Positions 56,670 to 64,000 of a stretch of 64,000 nucleotides of DNA are shown piece by piece. Within the stretch, counting starts at the first letter, position 1; every line of letters starts with the position of its first letter. Both the position numbers and the translations under genes were made by a program. The notes under the pieces were generated by a model. That model was not told the origin of the DNA, did not search any database, and worked only from the letters and a program-made list of their open reading frames with translations. The DNA lies in assembly GCA_900541695.1 (NCBI GenBank), contig UQKL01000001.1, positions 186,001 to 250,000 of the forward strand, written 5' to 3'. Source of the DNA: an uncultured Collinsella sp. (lineage in GTDB: Bacteria > Actinomycetota > Coriobacteriia > Coriobacteriales > Coriobacteriaceae).

Positions 56670-57356
56670 TTACGCCTCAAGCGCAGCCTTGAACCAACTT
56701 GTAATACTCGTGGGGTGCGTGATAGCGGTGCCGACGACAACGGCCCACGCGCCGGCGTCGATTGCAGCGCGAGCCTCCTCGGGCGTATGCACGCGACCCT
56801 CGCAAATGATGGGAAGGCCGGGAAATTCCTCGGTCGCCTGACGCAGGAGCGGCAGGTCGGGGCCATCGGCCATGGTGCAGTCGATGGCGGCGACACCGTG
56901 AGAGAGTGTGGTGGATACCAGGTCGAAGCCCATATCAACCGCACGGCGAATGTCCTCGATGGTGGCACAATCCGCCATCAGGAGCACACCCTCCTCGTGC
57001 AGCGGGCGGAAGGTATCCTCGACCGACTTGCCATCGGGACGCGGACGATCGGTGGCGTCGATCGCCACGATATCGGCACCCGCAGCAACGCAGGCACGAG
57101 CGTGACGCAGCGTCGGCGTGATGTAAACGCCCTCGTGCCCGTCCTTCCACAGACCGATGACGGGAACCTCACAGCGACCCTTAATGGCGGCAATGTCGGC
57201 AAGGCCCTGGCAGCGAATGGCGGCGGCGCCGCCAAGCTCGCAAGCGCGAGACATTTGAGCCATGGTCTCGGGCGTACGAAGCGGCTCGCCCATATACGCC
57301 TGAACGCTCACGACGAGCTTGCCCTTCAGGGACTGGATCAAAGGATCAACGGTCAT
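56670..57356 (-). CDS. nanE: N-acetylmannosamine-6-phosphate 2-epimerase
   Basis: A 228-residue TIM-barrel epimerase making GlcNAc-6-P from ManNAc-6-P. Signatures: GAAAIRCQGLADI, IGLWKDGHEGVYITPTL, GADIVAIDATDRPRP with catalytic Lys/Glu region, and ICEGRVHTPEEARAAIDAGAWAVVVGTAITHP. ATG at 57356. It follows the ROK kinase and a family-2 palindrome on the same strand. Confidence 0.93.
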   Translation of the reverse strand: MTVDPLIQSLKGKLVVSVQAYMGEPLRTPETMAQMSRACELGGAAAIRCQGLADIAAIKGRCEVPVIGLWKDGHEGVYITPTLRHARACVAAGADIVAIDATDRPRPDGKSVEDTFRPLHEEGVLLMADCATIEDIRRAVDMGFDLVSTTLSHGVAAIDCTMADGPDLPLLRQATEEFPGLPIICEGRVHTPEEARAAIDAGAWAVVVGTAITHPTSITSWFKAALEA

Positions 57357-57381
57357 GTTCGACTCAACCTTTCTCAAAACA

Positions 57382-57479
57382 GCCTTCTGAGACACCGCAC
57401 CTTGACGTTCAAACCGTCGCTCGCGTACCGAAGTACGCTTCGCTCCTCTTTCACGTCAATCTGCGGCACCTCAGAAGGC
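57382..57479 (-). repeat. Nested-palindrome element F (family 2), between nanK and nanE
   Basis: Outer arms GCCTTCTGA/TCAGAAGGC and a further paired TTGACGT/ACGTCAA enclose the family-2 core read on the minus strand: GAAAGAGGAGCGAAGCGTAC, loop TTCG, GTACGCGAGCGACGGTTTGA. Inside the operon, between two genes. Compared with element C the core is nearly identical and one G:C pair is swapped to C:G. Confidence 0.7.
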
Positions 57480-57496
57480 GCACTTGGTAGTTATGT

Positions 57497-58462
57497 TTAC
57501 TTCAACGATGCAAGAAGGTGTTCGGCGGCACCGATGAGCGGCGCGTCGCCCTCCAGAGAGCCGATGAGAATCGGCGTGTCCTGAAGCGGGTCGAGCGCCT
57601 GGCTGGCATAGCCCTCGTGCACCGAGTCCTTCCACGTCTGTGAACGCCAATCGGGACCTTGGTGAATCACGCCGCCCGAAAGCACGATGACCTCAGGGTC
57701 CAGGATGTTAGCGAGCGAGCCCAGGCTGGCGCCCAGCGCAAAGCCGGCGTCATGAATGACCTCGGTCGCCTTTGCGTCGCCTGCGCGGCACAGGTCGTTC
57801 ACGTCACGGCCGACCGAAGGACGGCTGGGGTCGACGCGGCCAAAACGCTCATCGTACATGCGCCCGATTGATGTTCCGGAAGCAACCGACTCCAGATGGC
57901 CGGAACGCCCGCAGGCGCAGGGAATGCCGGCGGCAGCCGAGCACTCGATGTGGCCCATATGGCCGGCAGCACCATGGAAGCCCTGCATCACGCGGCCGTT
58001 CTCGACATATGCGCCGCCGATGCCCGTACCGATGCCCAAACACAAGACGGAGAACTTGCCCTTGCCGACGCCCCAGTGGGCCTCGCCCAGAGCATGAGCC
58101 TGCACGTCGCCTACAACGGCAACGGGAAGGCCGAGGTCCTCGCGCAGACGCGGCCCCAACTGAACGCCGGACCAGCCGGGCATAATCTCATTGGCATACG
58201 CGATGGCGCCCGTCTTGGGGTCGACGACACCGGCAGCGCCGATGCCAACTCCGAGGACCTCGACATCGGGATTTGCCTCAAGAGCTGCCTTGATAGACGC
58301 CTCGATGCGCTGGAAGACCGCTTCGCCACCCTCCTGGGCCTCGGTGGGAACCTCAGCCTCAAAAACGGGATGGGGCACACCGCCGTCAGCCGGGTACTCC
58401 ATGATGGCAGTCGCGATCTTAGTTCCGCCGATATCGACAGAGCAGACGTACTTGTTCTCCAT
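57497..58462 (-). CDS. nanK: ROK-family kinase, probable N-acetylmannosamine kinase
   Basis: A 321-residue ROK kinase. ATP phosphate motif SVDIGGTKIATAIM at the N-terminus; VLGVGIGAAGVVDPKTG; VVGDVQAHALGEAHWG with catalytic Asp; LCLGIGTGIGGAYVENG; zinc motif HIECSAAAGIPCACGRSGHLESVASG (Cys-x-Cys-xx-x-x-His). Position between nanA and nanE argues for ManNAc as substrate; GlcNAc or glucose cannot be excluded. GGAG precedes the ATG. Confidence 0.85.
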   Translation of the reverse strand: MENKYVCSVDIGGTKIATAIMEYPADGGVPHPVFEAEVPTEAQEGGEAVFQRIEASIKAALEANPDVEVLGVGIGAAGVVDPKTGAIAYANEIMPGWSGVQLGPRLREDLGLPVAVVGDVQAHALGEAHWGVGKGKFSVLCLGIGTGIGGAYVENGRVMQGFHGAAGHMGHIECSAAAGIPCACGRSGHLESVASGTSIGRMYDERFGRVDPSRPSVGRDVNDLCRAGDAKATEVIHDAGFALGASLGSLANILDPEVIVLSGGVIHQGPDWRSQTWKDSVHEGYASQALDPLQDTPILIGSLEGDAPLIGAAEHLLASLK

Positions 58463-58534
58463 GTCGTTCTCCTTCGGAGACAAAACAACTACAGGAAATG
58501 CGCCGTCAGGCTAGCCGTCACAGCGCGGTAAAGG

Positions 58535-58630
58535 TTTTCCAGGTGCCCGAGATCGCCGAGAAACCGTGCGGCCATTGGCCTAATGGGTCATGGCCGCACG
58601 GTTGAACGGCGAGGTCGGGTGCCTGGGAAA
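58535..58630. repeat. Nested-palindrome element G (single copy)
   Basis: Inner perfect 14-bp stem AACCGTGCGGCCAT/ATGGCCGCACGGTT (58562-58575 with 58590-58603) within imperfect outer arms (58535-58549 with 58616-58630) separated by unpaired GATCGCCGAG and GAACGGCGAGGT. It ends three nt from the nanA stop. Same build as families 1 and 2, but the internal sequence differs. Confidence 0.6.
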
Positions 58631-58633
58631 GCT

Positions 58634-59554
58634 TTAAAGGAGACCGTTGTCCTGGAGGACCTTGCGAATCGCCTCGACGTTCTCACCGGTCATGGCCTTC
58701 ACCGGGCGCGGCATGGTCGGGCTGTCGAAGATGCCCATGAGGTTCATAGCGGTCTTGAAGGCGCCGACGCCACCGGCATAGCCCTGGACGCCCGAGGTGA
58801 CATCCCAGATGTGCGAAATCTCATTGAGGCGATCCTGTTCGGCCTTGACGGTAGCCCAGTCACCAGCCTGAGCGGCCTTCCACTGACGAACGTAGCCCTC
58901 GGGCTCAACGTTGGCGAGGCCCGGAACGGAACCGTCGGCGCCACCGAGATAGGCACCGTCGACGACGACCTCATGGCCGGTAAGGATGCTCATCGGATGG
59001 CCGTTCTTCTCGTTCTCCTGAATGAGGTAGCGGAACGAGATGTCATCGCCCGAGGAATCCTTGACGCCAGCCAGGACGCCCTCGGCGCCGAGCTTAGCAA
59101 GGAGCTTCCAGGGGAGCTTGGTGTGGACGCACACGGGGATGTCGTAGGCGAAGATGGGCAGGTCGAGTTCCTCGTGAAGGATGCGGAAGTGCTCCTCGAC
59201 CTCGGTCATGCCCTGCAGGGCATAGAACGGGCAGGTGGCGACGAGCGCATCGGCGCCCAGCTCCTGAGCGACCTTGCCGTGCTCGATCATGCGCTCGGTC
59301 TCGGTGTCGATGATGCCGACCAGAACGGGAACGCGGTGGTCGACGATACGGACGGCCTCTGCGACAATCTGGCGACGGCGCTCGTCGGTGGAGAAGACGA
59401 CCTCGCCCGAGGAGCCCAGGAAGAACAGGCCATCGACGCCGGCATCGATCATGCGGTTGATGCTGCGCTCAAAGGAGGCAACGTCGAGCTGGTGGTCTTC
59501 GGTATCGGGAACAACGACGGGAGGGATAACGCCGGTGAATTTCTGAGTTGCCAC
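58634..59554 (-). CDS. nanA: N-acetylneuraminate lyase (DHDPS superfamily)
   Basis: A 306-residue class-I aldolase of the NanA/DapA family. GVDGLFFLGSSGEVVFST is the carboxylate-binding loop, FAYDIPVCVHT has the Tyr, and GVKDSSGDD carries the Schiff-base Lys. The nan neighbourhood makes sialic-acid cleavage to ManNAc and pyruvate the likely reaction; dihydrodipicolinate synthase is a formal alternative. GTG at 59554 with GGAG upstream; a longer frame runs into the preceding gene gap. Confidence 0.85.
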   Translation of the reverse strand: MATQKFTGVIPPVVVPDTEDHQLDVASFERSINRMIDAGVDGLFFLGSSGEVVFSTDERRRQIVAEAVRIVDHRVPVLVGIIDTETERMIEHGKVAQELGADALVATCPFYALQGMTEVEEHFRILHEELDLPIFAYDIPVCVHTKLPWKLLAKLGAEGVLAGVKDSSGDDISFRYLIQENEKNGHPMSILTGHEVVVDGAYLGGADGSVPGLANVEPEGYVRQWKAAQAGDWATVKAEQDRLNEISHIWDVTSGVQGYAGGVGAFKTAMNLMGIFDSPTMPRPVKAMTGENVEAIRKVLQDNGLL

Positions 59555-59622
59555 AAGAATCTCCTTAGTTGTCTGGCGGGCAGCCCTATGCCGCCCACTC
59601 TTGTTGGCGGTGTCCAGGCCGT

Positions 59623-60474
59623 CTAGGCCAAAGAACACGAATAGAACGTTTGGTTAAAGAAGTCGACGACTTCGTTTTCGAACGCATTGATGCGCTCGTG
59701 AGCGTATTTGGCATAGATGATATGCCTCCGGTCACACTCAAGACCGTTGAATACGGCAAACTGGCCCTTGGGATCACTCACGGTATCCATGAGCGATGTG
59801 CCCATGAGCACCGAGCCACGAACCCGAGGCGACAGCGTCTCGAGACCGCTGGGAAGCGGATTGGCAAGCGCCGTGCAGGCAAGGCCCCGCTCGTCCAGAG
59901 CAGAAACCGCCAGCGCGACACCGCCGCCAAGGCCCTCGCCCCATGCAAAGATGCGGTCGGGATCCATGCCATCAAGGTTGCGCGCAACCTTCGCCAACGC
60001 GCAGCCCCAACGGACACGCTCGACAAAAGCAGGCGAGGTAATCCCCTGCTGCAGATCGCTGGATCCAATAGTCTCATCGTCCAGCGCAAGCACGGCATAT
60101 CCCATGGCGGCAAACCGCGTCATGTGATGCCATCCCCGCACGGGTCGGTCGATGTCATGGAACATCAGGCACAGCGGAACAAGCTCGGATCTTCGGGCGC
60201 AACCAGAGGGCTCAATCAAACGGCCGTGCACGACATACCCGCCGAGCTCAAAGGAAACCTCGGAGTAGCGCGCGCACGGATTGGCGAAATCAATCGCCGT
60301 AACGGTCAGCCCGCAAACCTCAAGGTCCGAAGCGGCTGTCTCCAACTCGGAAACATCCGCAGAAGCATCGCCGCGCCAATCCCGGAAATCAGAGAGCCTT
60401 GACGAAACCGTCCCAGCAATTCCCGCAAGCTCGGGGACAATCAGCTCATCGATATTGCTCTCGCACTTAGACAT
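59623..60474 (-). CDS. Acetyl-xylan-esterase-like protein lacking the catalytic Ser
   Basis: A 283-residue alpha/beta-hydrolase of the AXE1/cephalosporin-C deacetylase family. Fold markers FELGGYVVHGRLIEP and CLMFHDIDRPVRGWHH are present, but the nucleophile elbow reads AWGEGLGGG, where the family (and the gene next door, NGASQGGG) has Ser. The Asp (GTSLMDTVSDP) and His (YAKYAHERI) of the triad remain. It may bind rather than cleave O-acetyl sugars or partner with its paralogue. It overlaps the paralogue's stop codon by 8 nt, with GGGAGGGGAGG upstream. Confidence 0.75.
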   Translation of the reverse strand: MSKCESNIDELIVPELAGIAGTVSSRLSDFRDWRGDASADVSELETAASDLEVCGLTVTAIDFANPCARYSEVSFELGGYVVHGRLIEPSGCARRSELVPLCLMFHDIDRPVRGWHHMTRFAAMGYAVLALDDETIGSSDLQQGITSPAFVERVRWGCALAKVARNLDGMDPDRIFAWGEGLGGGVALAVSALDERGLACTALANPLPSGLETLSPRVRGSVLMGTSLMDTVSDPKGQFAVFNGLECDRRHIIYAKYAHERINAFENEVVDFFNQTFYSCSLA

Positions 60475-61444
60475 GAGCCTCCCCTCCCTTGCAGAAAAAT
60501 GGAATGATCAGATCGTCAAAATCCTGAATCTCCTCGTGACCGAAGCCTTCAAAGAACTCATGACGCTTTTCACAGGTCAGGTTGTTGTAGACTGCAAACT
60601 GCGTCGCCGGAGGACAGACGATATCGGCTGTGCCCGTGCCAAACAGCACGGGGCATTTGACTATGGGGGCAAAGTTCTTGGAATCGAAGTACGCCAGCTT
60701 GGCATAGGCCTCGTCAATACGAGTCGAGTCCTCGTCAAACCAGCGAGACCAATAGCGCAGACCCTCGTAGGCAATGTCGTCGGCATCCAAATCCCAGACC
60801 AGGCGGAAATCCGACAGGAAGGGATAGAGGATGGCGGCGCGATTGATAAGCTCGCTGTTAAGCGCACAGGTCGCAATGCCCAAACCGCCGCCCTGCGATG
60901 CGCCGTTCACAAATACACGGGCAAGATCGATGCCCTCGAGCTCACGAACAATACGGCAAAGAATGCGGATATCTTGGTGCAAGCGGACATAGTAGAGGTT
61001 GGCCGGGTCGCCGTCGATACCGGCGACGATATGGCCCGCGACCGTCGTGCCCTCAAATCCACCAATGTCCTCGGAGGGACCTCCTTGGCCGGGGCAGTCG
61101 AGGGCGATGAGTGCCATGCCCATGCCCGCAAACGACGCCTGCTCAAACCAGCTGCGGCTTGCACCCGGATACCCATGGAACTGAAGTACCAATGGCACGG
61201 GCTCGTCCGAGACAGGTTTAAGGTACTTGGCGTGCAGGCGAGCGCCGCACATGCCGGTATACCAGAGATCGAAAAGCTGGCAGGTCACGGCATCGGTGAC
61301 CGATGCCGCCTCGATCGCATAGTCAAGCCCGACGGCGTCAGCCTCGGCCATGCGATCCTTCCAAAAGAGATCGAAATCTGATGGACGGGACATAGCGCCT
61401 CGATATTCACCAAATTGATGTTGTAGCTCCTGAGCACTTGGCAT
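60467..61444 (-). CDS. AXE1-family esterase, probable sialic-acid O-acetylesterase
   Basis: A 325-residue alpha/beta-hydrolase: oxyanion region LQFHGYPGASRSW, nucleophile elbow FVNGASQGGGLGIA, Asp in LFGTGTADIVCPP and His in FEGFGHEEI complete the triad. The family deacetylates xylan, cephalosporin C and acetylated sugars; here in a sialic-acid operon it may strip O-acetyl groups from sialic acid. Start at 61444 with AAAGG further upstream; some uncertainty. Confidence 0.82.
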   Translation of the reverse strand: MPSAQELQHQFGEYRGAMSRPSDFDLFWKDRMAEADAVGLDYAIEAASVTDAVTCQLFDLWYTGMCGARLHAKYLKPVSDEPVPLVLQFHGYPGASRSWFEQASFAGMGMALIALDCPGQGGPSEDIGGFEGTTVAGHIVAGIDGDPANLYYVRLHQDIRILCRIVRELEGIDLARVFVNGASQGGGLGIATCALNSELINRAAILYPFLSDFRLVWDLDADDIAYEGLRYWSRWFDEDSTRIDEAYAKLAYFDSKNFAPIVKCPVLFGTGTADIVCPPATQFAVYNNLTCEKRHEFFEGFGHEEIQDFDDLIIPFFCKGGEAHV

Positions 61445-61524
61445 GGCTCGTGAACCCAACCTTTCGAAATCGCAACGGAGGTGCGCCCGGCAAGGGAACC
61501 GGGCGCACGGGAGGGAAAGCGAAG

Positions 61525-62352
61525 TTACTCGCCGAGCTTGGGATGCAGCAGCGACGGCGCAGCGCCGAGCAGCATCTTAGTGTAGGGGTCTCGAGGATGC
61601 TGGAAAACCTGCTTGGCCTCGCCCTGCTCGACGATCTTGCCGCCATTCATGACGATGATGTCGTCGGAAATATAGCGGACCGTCTGGATGTCATGGCTGA
61701 TGAACACCATAGCCAGGCCGAGTTCCTTCTTAAGGTCGGTCAGCAGGTTGAGAATCTGCGCGCGGACCGAAACGTCCAGAGCCGAGGTGGGCTCGTCGGC
61801 GATGATGGCATCGGGGTTCAGCGACAGGGCACGGGCAATTGCGACGCGCTGGCGCTGGCCGCCCGAAAGCTGGCCGGGAAGAACCTCGGCGGCGGAGGAG
61901 GGCAGACCGGTGAGCTCCAAGAGCTCCTTGACGCGCTTCTCCTGCTCGGCCTCGGTACCCAGGTTGTGGACGCGCATGGGGTCGAGCAGTTGCTCGCGAA
62001 CGACCATGCGAGGGTTGAGCGCCGTGGCCGGGTTCTGGAACACGACCGAGATGACGCGACCCATGTGGCGACGGTCCTCGGCGGTACGCTTGGTGACGTC
62101 CTTGCCCTTAAAGTAGACCTTGCCGCTCGTGGGGGCCTGCAGGCCGCACATGACGTTAGCCGTGGTGGACTTTCCGCAACCGGACTCGCCGACGATGCCG
62201 ATGGTCTGTCCGGGCATGAGCTTAATCGTTACACCCTGGACGGCGTGAACCAGGTTGGGGTGCAGAATCGAGCCGGTACGGGTCCTAAAGGTGACGTGGA
62301 CGTCATCAAGGAAGATGATCGGCTCGACGCCGTTGACTGCGGTCTCGCTCAT
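61525..62352 (-). CDS. Dipeptide-type ABC ATPase (OppF-like), sialic-acid operon
   Basis: A 275-residue ABC ATPase: Walker A GESGCGKSTTANV, Q-loop VVFQNPATALNPRM, signature [15 protein letters not shown], Walker B AIIADEPTSALDVS, FISHDIQTVR. It lacks the Cys-rich C-terminal extension of the DppF protein at 43.2 kb. ATG abuts the stop of the fused permease-ATPase gene. With it, it would power an uptake system resembling the dipeptide-type sialic-acid importers (Sat/Sia) known in other bacteria. Confidence 0.88.
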   Translation of the reverse strand: MSETAVNGVEPIIFLDDVHVTFRTRTGSILHPNLVHAVQGVTIKLMPGQTIGIVGESGCGKSTTANVMCGLQAPTSGKVYFKGKDVTKRTAEDRRHMGRVISVVFQNPATALNPRMVVREQLLDPMRVHNLGTEAEQEKRVKELLELTGLPSSAAEVLPGQLSGGQRQRVAIARALSLNPDAIIADEPTSALDVSVRAQILNLLTDLKKELGLAMVFISHDIQTVRYISDDIIVMNGGKIVEQGEAKQVFQHPRDPYTKMLLGAAPSLLHPKLGE

Positions 62353-64000
62353 CTACATCACCTCCGCGTGAGGGGTCAAACCATTTGCCTTGAGCACCTC
62401 GTCGGGGAGCTCGGAATAGAAGTGCTCGGTGCCGGGCACGCGCTTGAAGACCGGACGGGTGTCCAGGCCAATGCGCGGATGGCTCGAGCGGGGCGCGAAG
62501 CGATCGCCCTTGGGGAAATCGCGCGGGCTCGGAACGGCGCCGGGCACCTGGTGCAGGCGGCCCGAACCGCTCTCGATGGACAGGACGGAACCCAGAAGGC
62601 CGCGGGTGTACTCGTGAATCGGGTTGGTGAGCAGCTCCTTGGTGGGCGCCTGCTCAATAACCTGGCCGGCGTACATAACCGTGATGTTGTGGGCGACCTC
62701 GGCGACCAGCGCCAGGTCGTGCGAAACGAAGATCATGGCAAAGCCGAGCTTGGCCTGAAGGTCGTTGAGCAGCTTGATGACCTGCTTCTGGACCGTAACG
62801 TCCAGAGCGGTCGTGGGCTCGTCGCAGATAACCAGCTTGGGGTCGCGGGTAAGGGCCATAGCGATCAGAACGCGCTGACGCTGACCACCGGAAAGCTCGT
62901 GCGGATAGCTCTCGAGCGTACGCTTGGGGTCGAGGCCCACGAGCTCCAGGAGTTCCTCGGCGCTACGGGTGCCGCCGCGCTTGGTGAGCTGCTTCATCTG
63001 GGCAGAGATGAGCATGGAGGGGTTGAGCGAGGACAGGGCGTCCTGATAGACCATGGCGATATCGGTACCGCGCAGGCCGAACCACTCCTTCTTGCTCATC
63101 TTGAGCAGGTCGCGGCCCTCCCAGAGAACCTCGCCGGAAAGATGCTCGTCATCGTCGGTCAGGCCCATGATGGCCAGCGTGGTGATGGACTTACCGCAGC
63201 CGGACTCGCCTACCAGGCCCATGGTCTGGCCGGGACGGACGTCAAAGTTAACGTGGTCGACGACGTTGATATCACCGTGGTGCTCAAACTGGATGCAGAA
63301 ATCGCGGACCGAAAGGATCGGCTCAACGGACTCATCGGGCACATGGCGGTCGTTACGCTTGAGCTCGACATCGCGCAGTGCGCCAAGACGGGCGGACAGG
63401 GACTGAGCCTGCTCCTTGTAGGCACGAACGGGGTCGGAAACCAGCAGGTCGGCCTCGCGGCGCTTGGAGGAATCGGTCGGATCCAGGGCGGCGGAGGGAG
63501 CAGCGGCCATGGCGTCGGTAATGCCCTCGGAGAGGATGTTGAGCGCCAGGCAGGTGATCATGATGGCCAGGCCCGGGAACAGTGCCTGCCACCAACGGCC
63601 AGCGAGCACGCCACCGCGTGCGTCGGCGAGAATGTTGCCCCAGGTAGCGGTGGGCTCCTGGATGCCGGCGCCGATGAAGGTCAGCGAGGCCTCGAAGATA
63701 ATGGCGTCGGCGACCAGGGTAACGGTGAAGACCATAATCGGAGCGATGCAGTTACGCAGAACATGCTTGATCAGAATCCACGGAGCCTTGGCGCCGGACA
63801 CGATGACCGCGCGGATATAGTCCTCACCGTACTCGGACACGATGTTGGCGCGCACGATACGGGCGATCTGCGGGGTGTACATAAAGCCGATCGCAAAGAT
63901 GATCGACGGCACGGAATTGCCCAGGATGGAAACGAAAACGGCTGCGAGGGCGATACCCGGGATGGACATGATGATGTCCAGGATACGCATGATCGCCTCA
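62353..64000 (-). CDS. Fused ABC permease-ATPase (DppC-DppD type), cut by window end
   Basis: At least 548 residues; the 5' part lies beyond the window. The first 180 residues are a DppC-type permease with the loop YGEDYIRAVIVSGAKAPWILIKHVLRN and three to four visible spans. A charged linker (about 180-235) leads to a DppD-type ATPase: Walker [64 protein letters not shown], and a C-terminal tail with RFAPRSSHPRIGLDTRPVF in place of the Cys cluster. Fusion of both functions in one chain is rare among peptide importers. Context suggests sialic-acid uptake. Confidence 0.88.
   Translation of the reverse strand, partial: EAIMRILDIIMSIPGIALAAVFVSILGNSVPSIIFAIGFMYTPQIARIVRANIVSEYGEDYIRAVIVSGAKAPWILIKHVLRNCIAPIMVFTVTLVADAIIFEASLTFIGAGIQEPTATWGNILADARGGVLAGRWWQALFPGLAIMITCLALNILSEGITDAMAAAPSAALDPTDSSKRREADLLVSDPVRAYKEQAQSLSARLGALRDVELKRNDRHVPDESVEPILSVRDFCIQFEHHGDINVVDHVNFDVRPGQTMGLVGESGCGKSITTLAIMGLTDDDEHLSGEVLWEGRDLLKMSKKEWFGLRGTDIAMVYQDALSSLNPSMLISAQMKQLTKRGGTRSAEELLELVGLDPKRTLESYPHELSGGQRQRVLIAMALTRDPKLVICDEPTTALDVTVQKQVIKLLNDLQAKLGFAMIFVSHDLALVAEVAHNITVMYAGQVIEQAPTKELLTNPIHEYTRGLLGSVLSIESGSGRLHQVPGAVPSPRDFPKGDRFAPRSSHPRIGLDTRPVFKRVPGTEHFYSELPDEVLKANGLTPHAEVM

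Overview
The window looks like chromosomal DNA of a gut Coriobacteriia bacterium, most probably Collinsella. This is inferred from the G+C-rich actinobacterial codon use, the whiA-gapA-pgk-tpiA cluster, anaerobic enzymes (NrdD/NrdG, DUF3793 with flavodoxin) and host-glycan and Amadori-product catabolism. No phage, insertion sequence, rRNA or CRISPR array is visible.

Layout. 0.1-7 kb: a minus-strand fructoselysine-type (Frl) operon of sugar kinase, SIS deglycase, epimerase, an amidohydrolase and a YfcC-type carrier, with a GntR/UTRA regulator. 7-10.6 kb: two HAD phosphatases and pgi. 10.7-12.8 kb: an SOS-type promoter with two LexA-like boxes driving a Y-family polymerase and a YolD-like partner. 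12.8-14.6 kb: a heavy-metal-associated (HMA) membrane protein, DUF3793 and flavodoxin. 14.6-17.9 kb: a polar amino-acid ABC importer whose permease carries an extracytoplasmic domain. 17.9-21.6 kb: endonuclease IV, a ferredoxin-type aldo/keto reductase, a cyclase gene remnant and a secreted protein. 21.9-24.4 kb: metY with a short leader ORF, divergent from a LysR regulator. 24.5-33.2 kb: RNase HI, an oxidoreductase, acylphosphatase, a Fur/PerR-type regulator, an orphan UreE-like protein next to SlyD, dipeptidase, a YgjP-type metallopeptidase, the folate genes folE-HD-folB, and nrdG. 33.6-36.1 kb: nrdD behind paired NrdR boxes. 36.5-42.6 kb: six tRNA genes, a GH13 glucosidase and a partner-switching pair (SpoIIE-type phosphatase and a STAS-HATPase fusion). 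43.2-49.1 kb: a complete dipeptide ABC importer. 49.4-56.6 kb: secG, gpmI, tpiA, pgk, gapA, whiA, rapZ. 56.7-64 kb: a sialic-acid operon (nanE, ROK kinase, nanA, two acetyl-esterase-like proteins, and a dipeptide-type transporter with a fused permease-ATPase cut by the window end).

The most unusual signal is in the intergenic DNA. Several non-coding stretches hold nested palindromes of about 80-140 nt that fall into at least two families. In each family short internal-loop motifs are conserved while the flanking helices differ completely in sequence yet stay complementary. Family 1 has copies at 33.2, 33.5, 42.7 and 43.1 kb; family 2 at 38.7 and 57.4 kb, with a compensatory G:C to C:G swap. 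A third, singleton element lies at 58.5 kb. This is the pattern expected of conserved RNA or cruciform structures and I do not recognise them. Three tRNA promoters also share an A/T palindrome just upstream of the -35 box.
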